DNA of 64,000 bases from Thiolinea disciformis DSM 14473 (lineage in GTDB: Bacteria; Pseudomonadota; Gammaproteobacteria; Thiotrichales; Thiotrichaceae): positions 147,444 through 211,443 of the forward strand of contig NZ_AQVE01000006.1 in the NCBI RefSeq assembly GCF_000371925.1, written 5' to 3'. The notes beneath the pieces are model-generated. The model was not told where the DNA came from. It did no database searches and saw only the letters and a list, made by a program, of their open reading frames with translations. The translations under genes were made by a program, and so were the position numbers. Numbering within the stretch: position 1 is the stretch's first letter; each line of letters begins with the position of its first letter. Of this stretch, positions 6,792 through 15,219 are shown in pieces.

Positions 6792-7955
6792 ATGTTATTT
6801 AAAAAAACCGTTATTATTCCAGAAGCAAGTCGCGGGCTGTTGTTCAAAAATGAGCAGTTCGTAGAGGTTTTAAAAGCCGGTAAACACGAGTTCTGGGAAT
6901 TAAGCGATACTTATAAAGTACAGATCACGAGCACTTTGGGAACGGTCACTAATCCTGTCTTAGAGCAGGTGTTAACACTCGCCGATACTTATCCCGAGCA
7001 CTTCGCCGAGGATATTCAGCGTTGGGAAACCGGTGAACAAGAAGTTGGTTTGGTCTACCAAGATAATGTGCTGAAAGACATCAAAGCCCCTGCACAGCGC
7101 GGGGCGTATTGGCGTGGGCAGCGTGTGATTGAAGTACGCAAAGTCAATATTGCGGATGATATTCTTGTGCCCAAACACTTAGCGAATATCTTGATAAACG
7201 CGAAAGAAGCAGCTTTGCGTAATGTTGTGCTATTTTCGGTAGCAGTGAGTCATATTCCTGAAGGCCACATCGGTTTTTTAGAAATCGATGGTGAACAGCG
7301 CGAAACTTTGACGGCAGGTTCGTATGCGTGGTGGCAGTTTAACCACAGCATTAAAGTTACTCAAATGGATATGCGCTTGCAGAATATGGAGGTGAATGGT
7401 CAGGAAATTTTAACCAAAGATCGTGTCGGTTTGCGTATTAATTTGTCGGCCTTATGGCAAGTCAAAGATGCAGCCTTGGTAAGAACAAGTCTTGCTGATC
7501 ACAAAGACTATTTGTATCGCGAATTGCAATTAGCTTTGCGCACCGTGGTGTCAACGCAGACTTTGGATGAGCTATTGGCGGATAAAAATCTGTTAAATCA
7601 AACCATTCAGAGCCTTGTTGCGGAAAAAGTGTCAGCCTATGGCTTGGAGCTAAACACGGTTGGTGCGCGTGATATTGTCTTGCCGGGTGAAATGAAAGCG
7701 ATTTTGGCGCAAGTTGTGGAAGCTGAGAAAAAGGCCGAAGCTAATTTAATTCGTCGTCGCGAAGAAACCCAAGAAACCCGTTCTTTGCACAATACCGCGA
7801 AAGTCATGGAAGGAAATCCCGTATTATTGCGCTTAAAAGAACTAGAGATTTTGGAAAAAATCACCGGACGTATTCAAAATTTGAATGTGTATGGTGGTTT
7901 GGATGGCGTGATGAATGATTTGGTGAGATTGACCGAGCGCACTAAAAATCCTTAG
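6792..7955 (+). CDS. Slipin family protein (SPFH/band-7 domain)
   Basis: The 387-aa product resembles bacterial slipins. Two similar segments start the family core, VIIPEASRGLLFKNEQF near the N terminus and SHIPEGHIGFLEIDGEQ around residue 155, followed by an SPFH domain (RLQNMEVNGQEILTKDRVGL) and a C-terminal coiled coil rich in Glu and Lys (AQVVEAEKKAEANLIRRREE). No membrane helix is apparent. Slipins oligomerise on membranes as scaffolds. Start 6792 follows AAAGGACAACACC. The gene sits downstream of a sigma-54 promoter and two tRNA-like genes; slipins are, to my knowledge, frequent members of RtcB-type RNA-repair operons, which suggests a stress role. Confidence 0.85.
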   Translation: MLFKKTVIIPEASRGLLFKNEQFVEVLKAGKHEFWELSDTYKVQITSTLGTVTNPVLEQVLTLADTYPEHFAEDIQRWETGEQEVGLVYQDNVLKDIKAPAQRGAYWRGQRVIEVRKVNIADDILVPKHLANILINAKEAALRNVVLFSVAVSHIPEGHIGFLEIDGEQRETLTAGSYAWWQFNHSIKVTQMDMRLQNMEVNGQEILTKDRVGLRINLSALWQVKDAALVRTSLADHKDYLYRELQLALRTVVSTQTLDELLADKNLLNQTIQSLVAEKVSAYGLELNTVGARDIVLPGEMKAILAQVVEAEKKAEANLIRRREETQETRSLHNTAKVMEGNPVLLRLKELEILEKITGRIQNLNVYGGLDGVMNDLVRLTERTKNP

Positions 7956-7976
7956 TTTGAAGCTGCGATAGCTGAA

Positions 7977-8007
7977 GCAGTGATAGGCTCACTGAGCCTA
8001 TTACTGC
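7977..8007 (+). terminator. Hairpin downstream of the slipin gene
   Basis: GCAGTGATAGGCT (7977-7989) pairs with AGCCTATTACTGC (7995-8007), 13 bp with one G-T pair and a five-base loop. There is no T-run, so this is a weak or factor-dependent terminator; position right after the slipin stop and before a convergent operon supports the role. Confidence 0.45.
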
Positions 8008-8033
8008 ACTCACCCAAAAGCATTGGATTAGGT

Positions 8034-8063
8034 CAAAAATGCCACCTAAAGAATTAAGTGGCA
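8034..8063 (-). terminator. Rho-independent terminator of the hyaABC operon
   Basis: Read on the minus strand, TGCCACTTAA-TTCT-TTAGGTGGCA forms a 10-bp stem with one mismatch followed by TTTTTG. It lies 15 bases past the hyaC stop codon. Confidence 0.65.
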
Positions 8064-8077
8064 AATCCCAGTACTGG

Positions 8078-8782
8078 TTAATGACCGTCGTCTACTTTGC
8101 GTTCGTCTTTGAAGGTGCGCCAGCCGCTAATCATAGAGCTGATTAGTGATTGGCGGGACATGATGTCTTCGCGGATGGCTACATAAATGTGAATCATCGC
8201 GAATAAGATAATCCACCACATCCCTAAATGATGCCAAGTGTGTAAATCCATGCTCTGACCCACTAAGGGAATCAGCCATGAACTAAACCATTGGAATTGC
8301 CAAGAATCGAGGCCCGCGCCTTCACCATAAAGGGCTAGGCCGGTAACAATCATGAACAACATGCCCCACACAAACATGATGTGCATAGTGAGCACGGCTA
8401 AAGGATTGTGGCCGGTATATTTGCGTGGTTCGCCCGCAAAAAACGCATACCACTTTATTTCATGCCACACGCCTCCCCAAAACTCCCGCTTAAAAATAGG
8501 AGGCAGAAAAATCTCACGTGAATGTTTGTTACCGACAAAAGCCCAGTAGATACGCGCCAAAAAGCCAATTACTAAGATATAACCCGCTGCAAAATGGACA
8601 AAGCGGATATAACCCATCAAAAAGTGGTCACTAGCCTCACCGGATAGCGTAGGCAGGGGGCTACCTATCAAATAGCCGGTCAAGGCTAGTGCCACAAGCG
8701 CGGCGGCATTGATCCAATGCCAAATACGTACCGGCGCTTGGTAGACATAGACCGCCGGTTGATAAGAAGTGGGGCTAGCCAT
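8078..8782 (-). CDS. hyaC: [NiFe]-hydrogenase b-type cytochrome subunit HyaC/HoxZ
   Basis: HyaC anchors the hydrogenase dimer to the periplasmic face of the inner membrane and passes electrons from H2 to quinone through two b haems. The 234-aa protein begins with YVYQAPVRIWHWINA, typical of the family, and shows four hydrophobic helices with His residues placed for haem ligation (RFVHFAAGY, DLHTWHHLGMWW, HIYVAIRED). Start 8782 is chosen over an ATG at 8809 because AAAGGGG precedes it and it does not overlap the upstream small gene, whose stop is 2 bases away. It is the last gene of the minus-strand structural operon. Confidence 0.93.
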   Translation of the reverse strand: MASPTSYQPAVYVYQAPVRIWHWINAAALVALALTGYLIGSPLPTLSGEASDHFLMGYIRFVHFAAGYILVIGFLARIYWAFVGNKHSREIFLPPIFKREFWGGVWHEIKWYAFFAGEPRKYTGHNPLAVLTMHIMFVWGMLFMIVTGLALYGEGAGLDSWQFQWFSSWLIPLVGQSMDLHTWHHLGMWWIILFAMIHIYVAIREDIMSRQSLISSMISGWRTFKDERKVDDGH

Positions 8783-8784
8783 GC

Positions 8785-9000
8785 TTAACCCCTTTGGCGA
8801 TAGTGCCAAACCATGATGCCAGCAATGACCGCCGCCATCCCAACCAAGCCTAACAGATGATAAGGATGGCTAAGAAAGTGGGCGAGTTGCTGTAGGTGGG
8901 TGAGTGCATGATGATCGCCCGCATGAGCCATTAATGTGCCAGCATAAGCCGAAGTCGTTAGCAGGAGGATCATTTGAGTCAGTTTTAGGGTGTATTTCAT
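8785..9000 (-). CDS. Small membrane protein between hyaB and hyaC
   Basis: A 71-aa protein with an N-terminal signal-like segment (ILLLTTSAYAGTLMA), a short His-rich stretch (HAGDHHALTHLQQLAHFLSHPYH) of which six His fall within 20 residues, then one transmembrane helix (LLGLVGMAAVIAGIMVW) and a basic tail HYRQRG. It has its own good ribosome binding site (AGGAG, 7 bases before ATG), 9 bases after the hyaB stop and 2 bases before hyaC. I do not recognise the family. Its place suggests a role with the membrane hydrogenase: assembly, nickel handling or cytochrome docking. That is inference from context only. Confidence 0.75.
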   Translation of the reverse strand: MKYTLKLTQMILLLTTSAYAGTLMAHAGDHHALTHLQQLAHFLSHPYHLLGLVGMAAVIAGIMVWHYRQRG

Positions 9001-9009
9001 AATGCTCTC

Positions 9010-10824
9010 CTAACGTATTTTAACCTGAGTCAGTTCTTCGCCATCGGGTCCCATCACGTGGGTCGAACAGGCTAAACAAGGATCGAAACTGTGCAAATTA
9101 CGCAGAATTTCGACGGGTTCTTCGGGGCGCTCAACGGGTGTATTCATGAGGCAGGCTTCAAATGCGCCAATATTACCGGCGGGGTCGCGTGGTGAGCCAT
9201 TCCATGTCGTTGGTACGACGCATTGATAATTCTCGATTTTTCCATCTTTGATGCGAATCCAATGCCCTAAACCACCACGCGGTGCTGCTACCGTGCCAAA
9301 GCCCTTGGCTTCTTTCGGCCATGTATCAGGATGCCATTTATCCATATTCGCTGTTGCGGTATCACCGGCTTTAATATTGCCGATTAATTGATTCCAATCA
9401 TCCATCATCATATCAGCACAATATTCGGACTCTAAAGCACGTGCCAAGGTACGACCAATCGTACTATTGAGCGCGGTTTTCGCATCCAAGCTAGTGCCAG
9501 CCAGTTTATTAAACGCTGCGAGGCTGGTATCGACTTGGTTTTTCACATACTCAATACCTTTAGCATAAGCGAGCGTATAACGGGATAAGGGACCGACTTC
9601 GACCGCATGGCCTTTCCAGCGTGGCGCTTTAATCCATGAATATTTCGCACTTTCATCCAATTGCTGAATGTTGGTTGAGGTGCCGATCGTATTTTTACCT
9701 AGTTCATATTTCGGCTCAGTAATGCCATCCCAAGGATGTAGGCCTTTGGACTCATCGGGATAGGTGTACCACGAGTGAGTGACAAACTCTTGCACTTGCG
9801 CCGGATCAGTTGGATCAATCGGAAACACTTCATTCCAATTACCATTCAGGATAACGCCACCCGGCAATTGATCGGTGGATTTGTCATACGGCACTTTGGC
9901 GTAATCACCATAATCCATCACATTAATTGCGCCATGACCGCCACCCCACAGTTGATTCTTATAGAAGCTGGCAATGGCAATTACGTCTGGCACATACACG
10001 TTCTTATTAAACGCGATCATTTCTTCAATGCGTGCTTTGACGAAATTTAAACGCTCCATATTGAGCGGCGCACCGGCAGAATAATTCTGATCCATATTGA
10101 TGGCACAAGGGACACCCCCGACTAAATAGTTGGGGTGAGGATTCTTGCCGCCAAATACCGTATGAACCTTGACGAATTCTTTCTGCATATCCAATGCTTC
10201 GAGATAATGTGCTACCGCCATTAAATCGGCTTCGGGTGGTAATTTGTAGGCGGGGTTCGTCCAATAGCCATTTTTGAAGGGGCCAAGCTGACCCGATTCA
10301 ATAAAGCGTTTAATGCGCGTTTGCACATCACGGAAATAGCCGGGGCTGGATAAGGGATGTGAGGGGGAAACCATGTGTTGTAGTTCCGACGTCCCACGCG
10401 GATCAGCCTTCAGCGCATTCACCGGATTTACCCAATCGAGCGCATGCAGATGATAAAAATGCACAACATGGTCATGAACTTGCAGAGTTTTCGCCATAAT
10501 TTCGCGAATCAGATGCGCATTCAGCGGAATTTTAATATCTAAGGCGTTTTCCACTGCGCGTACCGAGGTAAGTGCATGACAGCCCGTACACACACCACAA
10601 ATCCTTTCTACGAAAGCCCAAGCGTCACGCGGGTCACGACCTTTTAGGATCACCTCTAAGCCACGCCACATTGTGCCCGTAGAAACCGCATTGCGGATCA
10701 CATTATTCGCATCAATATTCACTTCGCAGCGCATATGACCTTCGATGCGTGTCACTGGATCGACTACCACACGTTGACCGGAAGTATCCAGCGAATAACC
10801 ATTAGGCGTTTGAATAACGGCCAT
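9010..10824 (-). CDS. hyaB: [NiFe]-hydrogenase large subunit HyaB/HoxG (uptake, group 1)
   Basis: The 604-aa catalytic subunit carries the Ni-Fe(CN)2CO site. The N-terminal ligand pair is Cys76 and Cys79 in [10 protein letters not shown]; the C-terminal pair is Cys583 and Cys586 in DPCLACSTH. Fifteen residues follow His589 ([15 protein letters not shown]), the extension that the endopeptidase HyaD removes after nickel insertion. [12 protein letters not shown] near the N terminus is the family signature. The length is close to HoxG/HyaB proteins. It starts 3 bases after the hyaA stop behind CAAGGAG. Exported with HyaA through Tat as a folded dimer. Confidence 0.98.
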   Translation of the reverse strand: MAVIQTPNGYSLDTSGQRVVVDPVTRIEGHMRCEVNIDANNVIRNAVSTGTMWRGLEVILKGRDPRDAWAFVERICGVCTGCHALTSVRAVENALDIKIPLNAHLIREIMAKTLQVHDHVVHFYHLHALDWVNPVNALKADPRGTSELQHMVSPSHPLSSPGYFRDVQTRIKRFIESGQLGPFKNGYWTNPAYKLPPEADLMAVAHYLEALDMQKEFVKVHTVFGGKNPHPNYLVGGVPCAINMDQNYSAGAPLNMERLNFVKARIEEMIAFNKNVYVPDVIAIASFYKNQLWGGGHGAINVMDYGDYAKVPYDKSTDQLPGGVILNGNWNEVFPIDPTDPAQVQEFVTHSWYTYPDESKGLHPWDGITEPKYELGKNTIGTSTNIQQLDESAKYSWIKAPRWKGHAVEVGPLSRYTLAYAKGIEYVKNQVDTSLAAFNKLAGTSLDAKTALNSTIGRTLARALESEYCADMMMDDWNQLIGNIKAGDTATANMDKWHPDTWPKEAKGFGTVAAPRGGLGHWIRIKDGKIENYQCVVPTTWNGSPRDPAGNIGAFEACLMNTPVERPEEPVEILRNLHSFDPCLACSTHVMGPDGEELTQVKIR

Positions 10825-10827
10825 GTA

Positions 10828-11925
10828 TTACGCTCCTTGTTTGGGCTCGTCGTGAGCAGCAGTAGTTTGAGTGGATTTAGCACGCTTCACCGCAGACATT
10901 GCGGCATGGGCAGCGATGGCAGTGCCTACGGTCGCAGCGGCAGCAATACCAATTTTGTCGGCATTCGCTTCCACACCAAAGGCTGGAATATCGGTGAGAC
11001 GTGCATACCACGAGCCTTTATCCCAGAAGCCATCTTCCGAGCAGCCAATACAACCATGACCGGCTTGGATCGGGAAAGACGTGCCTTCATTCCAACGGAT
11101 GGTCGAGCAAGCATTGTAAGTAGTTGGCCCTTTACACCCCATTTTGTATAAACAATAGCCCTTACGTGCGCCTTCATCGTCGAAGCTTTCCACGAATTGA
11201 CCCGCGTCGAAGTGGGGACGACGGTAGCATTTATCGTGAATCCGCTGGCTATAGAACATTTTGGGACGGCCTTGGCGATCCAATTCAGGGAAGCGTTCAA
11301 AGGTCAGAATATAAGTCACCACCGCTGTCATGACTTCGGCAATCGGTGGGCAGCCAGGGACTTTTATAATTGGCTTGTCGGTAATAATTTTGTGAACTGG
11401 CGTAGCTTTAGTGGGATTGGGTTTGGCTGCTTGCACACAGCCATACGATGCACAAGAGCCCCACGAAATAATAGCTTTGCAATGTTTTGCGACTTTGGTG
11501 AGTTGTTCCACGAAGGGTTTGCCAGCGATAATGCAGGACATCCCTTCTTGATTGAGCGGCGGATTACCTTCCACGGCTAGGATGAAATTGCCATCATATT
11601 TTTGAATAGTTTCTTCAATGATAGCTTCGGCTTGCTGACCAGCGGCCGCCATAATGGTGTCATCGTAATCCAAGGAAACCATGGATAACACCACATCTTT
11701 AGCTAAAGGATGCGCTGAGCGAATAAAGGATTCGGAGCAGCAAGTACATTCCAAACCATGCAGCCAAAGCACCGGAATCCTTGGTTTATTCTCCATGGCA
11801 TGAGCAATTTTACCAGCAAATTCAGGGCCTAAGCCGAGTGCAGCAGCGGTCAAGCTACAGTATTTCAAAAAGCTGCGGCGTGAAATCCCTTGACGACGCA
11901 TCACATCATAGAAGGTTTCTAACAT
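10828..11925 (-). CDS. hyaA: [NiFe]-hydrogenase small subunit HyaA/HoxK, O2-tolerant type
   Basis: The 365-aa electron-transfer subunit holds three FeS clusters. A Tat signal (RRSFLKY, residues 16-22) is cleaved after AHA43. The mature protein has Cys17-x-Cys19-Cys20 (LECTCCSES) plus Cys115 and Cys120 (GSCASYGC), together with the PGCPP cysteine. This is the six-cysteine set of the [4Fe-3S] proximal cluster, known from Ralstonia HoxK and E. coli HyaA to confer oxygen tolerance. A C-terminal hydrophobic helix anchors it in the membrane. It is first in its operon, about 40 bases after the sigma-54 transcription start predicted at 11965. Confidence 0.98.
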   Translation of the reverse strand: MLETFYDVMRRQGISRRSFLKYCSLTAAALGLGPEFAGKIAHAMENKPRIPVLWLHGLECTCCSESFIRSAHPLAKDVVLSMVSLDYDDTIMAAAGQQAEAIIEETIQKYDGNFILAVEGNPPLNQEGMSCIIAGKPFVEQLTKVAKHCKAIISWGSCASYGCVQAAKPNPTKATPVHKIITDKPIIKVPGCPPIAEVMTAVVTYILTFERFPELDRQGRPKMFYSQRIHDKCYRRPHFDAGQFVESFDDEGARKGYCLYKMGCKGPTTYNACSTIRWNEGTSFPIQAGHGCIGCSEDGFWDKGSWYARLTDIPAFGVEANADKIGIAAAATVGTAIAAHAAMSAVKRAKSTQTTAAHDEPKQGA

Positions 11926-11976
11926 GGGGGAAGCTCTCCTCTTTTTAGTCTAGGCTTACGCCTTTCGTCGGTTTCT

Positions 11977-11992
11977 GCAAATCCTGTGCCAA
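11977..11992 (-). promoter_or_regulatory. Sigma-54 promoter of the hydrogenase structural operon
   Basis: On the minus strand TTGGCACAGGATTTGCA gives the -24 (TGGCAC) and -12 (TTTGCA) elements with exact spacing. The predicted start near 11965 leaves a 40-base leader before hyaA. The matching activator, HoxA, is encoded at 17523. The AT-rich stretch upstream (12000-12060) would suit IHF; a clear HoxA/HupR palindrome was not found. Confidence 0.88.
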
Positions 11993-12170
11993 GCAATCCT
12001 AAAGAGTTTTTTTATTATTCTTTTGTGAATAAAATCAGACATTAATCATTGCTTCTTAGTATTGAGCGGAAGTATCCAAGTAGTTAATTTGTCAGTTATT
12101 GGAAATAAGTCTTTCAATTTTTTTCAAAAGTGTAATAGGATATTTCACTTGTGAGGTAAGGAGGTTTCCA

Positions 12171-12863
12171 GTGACAGTAAAGCGTGTATTGCTGTTGGGT
12201 ATCGGCAATGTGCTCTGGGCCGATGAAGGTTTTGGGGTTCGTTGCATTGAAGTACTGCATCAGCATTATCAATTCCCTGAGCATGTCACCCTGATGGATG
12301 GTGGCACCCAAGGCATTTATCTGGTTCAGCACGTACAAGCGGCGGATATTTTAGTGGTATTTGATGCTATTGATTACGGCTTGGAAGGGGGTACGCTCAA
12401 ACTGATAGCTGATGCCGATGTGCCTAATTTCATGGGCGCAAAAAAAATGAGCCTGCATCAAACGGGCTTCCAAGAGGTCTTAGCGACTTCGCAATTGCTG
12501 GGACATTATCCGGAAAAGCTTTTATTAATTGGCGTTCAGCCGGTCGAATTAGACGATTATGGCGGCAGCCTTCGCCCAGCAGTAAAAGCCCAAATTCAGC
12601 TTGCTATTGACTGTGCGCTTCGCTATTTAGCAGATCAAGGTATTCATGCAATACCCCGCGCTACACCACTACCCAGCCACGAACACTTATCGCCTTCACA
12701 AATAGCACTGGCGCAATATGAGTCAGGACGCCCTTCCGAGCAGCTTGCGTGCCGTTTGGGAGATGATCGGGTGTTGACTGACCCAAGCCTTAAGTTTGAT
12801 CCAAAACCTTCTCCCATTGAGCAAGCCATGAGTGTGTCTGTGGATCATTGGAGGGATCGCTGA
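12171..12863 (+). CDS. hyaD: Hydrogenase large-subunit maturation endopeptidase HyaD/HoxM
   Basis: HyaD is the nickel-dependent protease that trims the C-terminal peptide from the HyaB precursor. LLGIGNVLWADEGFGVR at the N terminus is the family signature; the Glu in DEGFG, the Asp in VVFDAIDYG and His in SLHQTG are the expected nickel ligands. At 230 aa it exceeds the usual 195-205 by a Ser/Pro-rich tail. The start is GTG at 12171, fixed by a perfect AAGGAGG seven bases upstream and the conserved sequence that follows; an in-frame ATG at 12099 lacks this. It opens the plus-strand maturation operon, divergent from hyaA. Confidence 0.95.
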   Translation: MTVKRVLLLGIGNVLWADEGFGVRCIEVLHQHYQFPEHVTLMDGGTQGIYLVQHVQAADILVVFDAIDYGLEGGTLKLIADADVPNFMGAKKMSLHQTGFQEVLATSQLLGHYPEKLLLIGVQPVELDDYGGSLRPAVKAQIQLAIDCALRYLADQGIHAIPRATPLPSHEHLSPSQIALAQYESGRPSEQLACRLGDDRVLTDPSLKFDPKPSPIEQAMSVSVDHWRDR

Positions 12864-13189
12864 TGTGTATGGGGATTCCAATGCAAGTGCTGGAAATGCG
12901 CGGCACTTATGCTTTGTGTGAAGCTGAAGGGGAACAGCAATTACTGGATATGTTATTGGTTGGCGAACAACCCGCCGGAACATGGGTATTAAATTTCTTA
13001 GGTGCGGCGCGTGAAGTGATGAGTGCAGAACAAGCACAGGCTACGCGCCAAGCCTTAAAGGCCATGCAGTTGGTGATGCAGCAAGGCGTGAATGCTAACG
13101 CGAGCCTAGATAGTTTATTTGCTGATTTGATCGAGCGCGAACCCCCCTTACCTGAGCATTTGCGTGCGCAAGTGTTGAACCGAGGATAA
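12863..13189 (+). CDS. hoxL: HypC/HupF/HoxL family hydrogenase assembly chaperone
   Basis: MCMGIPMQVLEM is the HypC-family start, with the essential Cys2 that holds the Fe(CN)2CO precursor. At 108 aa it is longer than HypC proper and fits HoxL/HupF, the HypC-type chaperone dedicated to the membrane hydrogenase large subunit, especially in aerobic conditions. ATG overlaps the hyaD stop (ATGA type overlap), so translation is coupled. A second HypC gene lies at 24765, supporting a division of labour. Confidence 0.92.
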   Translation: MCMGIPMQVLEMRGTYALCEAEGEQQLLDMLLVGEQPAGTWVLNFLGAAREVMSAEQAQATRQALKAMQLVMQQGVNANASLDSLFADLIEREPPLPEHLRAQVLNRG

Positions 13190-13193
13190 ACCC

Positions 13194-13598
13194 ATGTCAT
13201 CTCCTTTAATCGAGCGTCTTTTGCAAATCTATCCTTTGGTGGATGCAGCGAGTTTGTCTGCGTTTTTGGATGAGCATGAGTACAGTGTGTTGTTTTTTAC
13301 CGAAGACCCTAATCGCTTTCCTGAAACCAACGATGTGGCAGTCGTGTTGCCCGAGTTAGTAAAGGTTTTTCAAGGTAAGTTTCAAGCGGCGATTATTGCT
13401 CAGCCAGATGAGAAGAAATTGCAAAGTTTGTATGGCTTCCAGTCTTGGCCAGCCTTGGTATTTATGAAACACCAACACTATCTCGGTGCAATTACCGGTA
13501 TCCAAGATTGGTCGGTTTATCTACAAGATATTCAAACCATTTTAGCCTCGCCACCCAAGCGACCCTTATCCATTGGCATTCCTGTGGTCAGCCAGTAG
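13194..13598 (+). CDS. hyaE: Hydrogenase accessory protein HyaE/HoxO/HupG
   Basis: This 134-aa protein has the thioredoxin-like fold of the HyaE family but lacks a CxxC pair; HEYSVLFFTEDPNRFPETNDVAVVLPEL and YGFQSWPALVFM are typical segments (each is read as a whole region at residues 27-54 and 82-93). Family members bind the Tat signal of the small-subunit precursor and protect or hold it during FeS assembly. It begins 4 bases after hoxL and is followed 12 bases later by hyaF, the usual order. Confidence 0.9.
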   Translation: MSSPLIERLLQIYPLVDAASLSAFLDEHEYSVLFFTEDPNRFPETNDVAVVLPELVKVFQGKFQAAIIAQPDEKKLQSLYGFQSWPALVFMKHQHYLGAITGIQDWSVYLQDIQTILASPPKRPLSIGIPVVSQ

Positions 13599-13610
13599 AG
13601 GAGAAAAACG

Positions 13611-14483
13611 ATGTCTGAGTTTCAATATAAGGGACGCCCACTGGGGATTCCGATTGTAGGCATTGGCACCCAGCCGATAGAAGAGGGGGATGAGCAGTTC
13701 AATTTCACCGGTTCACCCGGTGCTATGCCTACTTACCATCCGCCGATCTTGCCCGAGCCAGAAGAGATTGAAAATTTAGTTGAGGCAAAAGCTTTATTGC
13801 GGCGTTTACAAGAAGCGATGGCGAACTACCGAGCGGGTAGGCCAGCGCTAGTGTTTGACCTTTCGCATTTGGATGCGGCCAATTTGGATTTGGTCAATCA
13901 AGTCTTGAATGAAGGCGAGGTCAGTGTGGTTTACGAGGGTAGTCCACGCTTACACATTCAAGAATCGGTATTGACCGGTATTTGGCGGGTAAGAACTTAT
14001 GATGCGCAGCAAGTGCTAGTCAGTGACGTGATTGAGGTTGGCGATATTCCTTCGGTGGTGCGTGACAAGACCTTTGCGAATGCAACGCCCATCGATACTG
14101 ATTTAGAGCATTTACCCCAAGGTATTATTAATTCACCGTCACTGATTACGGAAATCGTCGAGCAAAGCCACGCATGGCAAGCCAACACCTTAGCACATGT
14201 GATTAATTTATCCTTATTGCCGCTTTCGCCTGATGATTTGGCGTTTCTGGGTGAGCGTTTAGGGGTGGGGGAGGTCACGATTTTATCGCGTGGTTATGGC
14301 AATTGTCGTATTGGTAGTACGCAAAAACGTAATGTGTGGTGGGTGAAGTTTTATAACTCTGATGATGCACTGATCCTCAATACGATTGAGATTATCGATG
14401 TACCAGAAGTGGCGCGTGCCGCACAGGAAGATTTGCAGGATAGTGCGCTGCGCTTGGCAGAAATTTTGGAGATTTATCAATGA
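13611..14483 (+). CDS. hyaF: Hydrogenase small-subunit maturation protein HyaF/HoxQ/HupH
   Basis: The 290-aa product belongs to the HyaF/HupH family: an N-terminal motif GIPIVGIGTQP and a duplicated beta-rich region with LTGIWRVR (about 120) and ILSRGYGNCRIGST (about 223). With HyaE it helps mature the FeS small subunit in aerobic uptake hydrogenases. The start follows AGAGGAGAAAAACG. Its stop overlaps the rubredoxin ATG by four bases. Confidence 0.92.
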   Translation: MSEFQYKGRPLGIPIVGIGTQPIEEGDEQFNFTGSPGAMPTYHPPILPEPEEIENLVEAKALLRRLQEAMANYRAGRPALVFDLSHLDAANLDLVNQVLNEGEVSVVYEGSPRLHIQESVLTGIWRVRTYDAQQVLVSDVIEVGDIPSVVRDKTFANATPIDTDLEHLPQGIINSPSLITEIVEQSHAWQANTLAHVINLSLLPLSPDDLAFLGERLGVGEVTILSRGYGNCRIGSTQKRNVWWVKFYNSDDALILNTIEIIDVPEVARAAQEDLQDSALRLAEILEIYQ

Positions 14484-14713
14484 GTATGCCAAGACAGGGC
14501 GGTTTTGAAGGTTCTTATGGTGGTGATAATGCACGCCTTAAGGATGCGGATAAGATGGAGTGCAAGATTTGTTGGCGTGTCTATGATCCGGCTGAAGGTT
14601 GCGACTATTGGCAAATAGCGGCTGGAACACCCTTTTCACAATTGCCGGAGCACTGGCGTTGTCCCGAATGCGATGCGCCCAAGCATCAATTTATGGTGTC
14701 ACAGGATGAATGA
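14480..14713 (+). CDS. hoxR: Rubredoxin HoxR/HupI
   Basis: A 77-aa rubredoxin with an N-terminal tail (about 23 residues) before the metal site: CKIC (residues about 27-30) and CPEC (about 60-63) bind one iron, with conserved YDP, DYWQIAAGTPF and PEHWRCP segments. HoxR/HupI rubredoxins of uptake hydrogenase operons support FeS small-subunit assembly under oxygen, which fits the O2-tolerant HyaA here. ATG overlaps the hyaF stop; its own stop overlaps the next gene by 8 bases. Confidence 0.96.
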   Translation: MSMPRQGGFEGSYGGDNARLKDADKMECKICWRVYDPAEGCDYWQIAAGTPFSQLPEHWRCPECDAPKHQFMVSQDE

Positions 14714-15218
14714 TCGTGTGCCACTAACATCGGCTATGTGGGTTGAACGTTTTGAGCATTTATTCAAGAACATTCAACAGATGCGTATGCAGGATTTGCC
14801 CTTTTTGCATACCGGCATAACCGTAAAAGCGTTTGGTTTTGAACCGCATCAGCAAGGTTTTTTAGGTGTCGTGCTCACACCTTGGTTTATGAATCTGATT
14901 TTTGTGCCAGAGGTTTTAACGCAGGAGCAAGTAGGTAGTAGACAGTTTTTGCAATTACCCGCAGGGACTTATGATTTTATTGTGAATTACGAAGATCCGA
15001 TTGGTTTTTACTGGACTTGCTCTCTGTTTTCGCCAGTGTTGGAGTTTGAAGATCAACAAGCTGCCGAGCAAACCGCGCAATATGCCTTATTAGCCGTGCT
15101 GCAGCCGGATCACAGTTCAGCCAAAGACCAATACCAAGCCGAAAAGCCTTTAGCCGAACGCCTGCAACAGCCTATGTCGCGGCGTGCATGGTTGCAAGGT
15201 AAGTTTCTAAGAGATTGA
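14706..15218 (+). CDS. hoxT: HoxT/HupJ/HybE family hydrogenase chaperone
   Basis: The 170-aa protein matches the HybE/HupJ family: LPFLHTGITVKAFGF, LGVVLTPWFMNLIFVP and the LPAGTYDFIV...GFYWTCSLFSPV pattern, ending in the RRAWLQGKFL tail. Family members act as chaperones in large- or small-subunit maturation and coordination with Tat export. Start ATG 14706 lies inside the end of hoxR (8-base overlap), giving the expected length; an in-frame ATG upstream at 14673 would overlap hoxR by 41 bases and lacks support. Confidence 0.9.
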   Translation: MNDRVPLTSAMWVERFEHLFKNIQQMRMQDLPFLHTGITVKAFGFEPHQQGFLGVVLTPWFMNLIFVPEVLTQEQVGSRQFLQLPAGTYDFIVNYEDPIGFYWTCSLFSPVLEFEDQQAAEQTAQYALLAVLQPDHSSAKDQYQAEKPLAERLQQPMSRRAWLQGKFLRD

Positions 15219-15219
15219 A

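Noticed and set aside
13997..14278. 93-codon minus-strand frame inside hyaF
   Set aside because: Shadow of a well-supported gene; no ribosome binding site or known motif.
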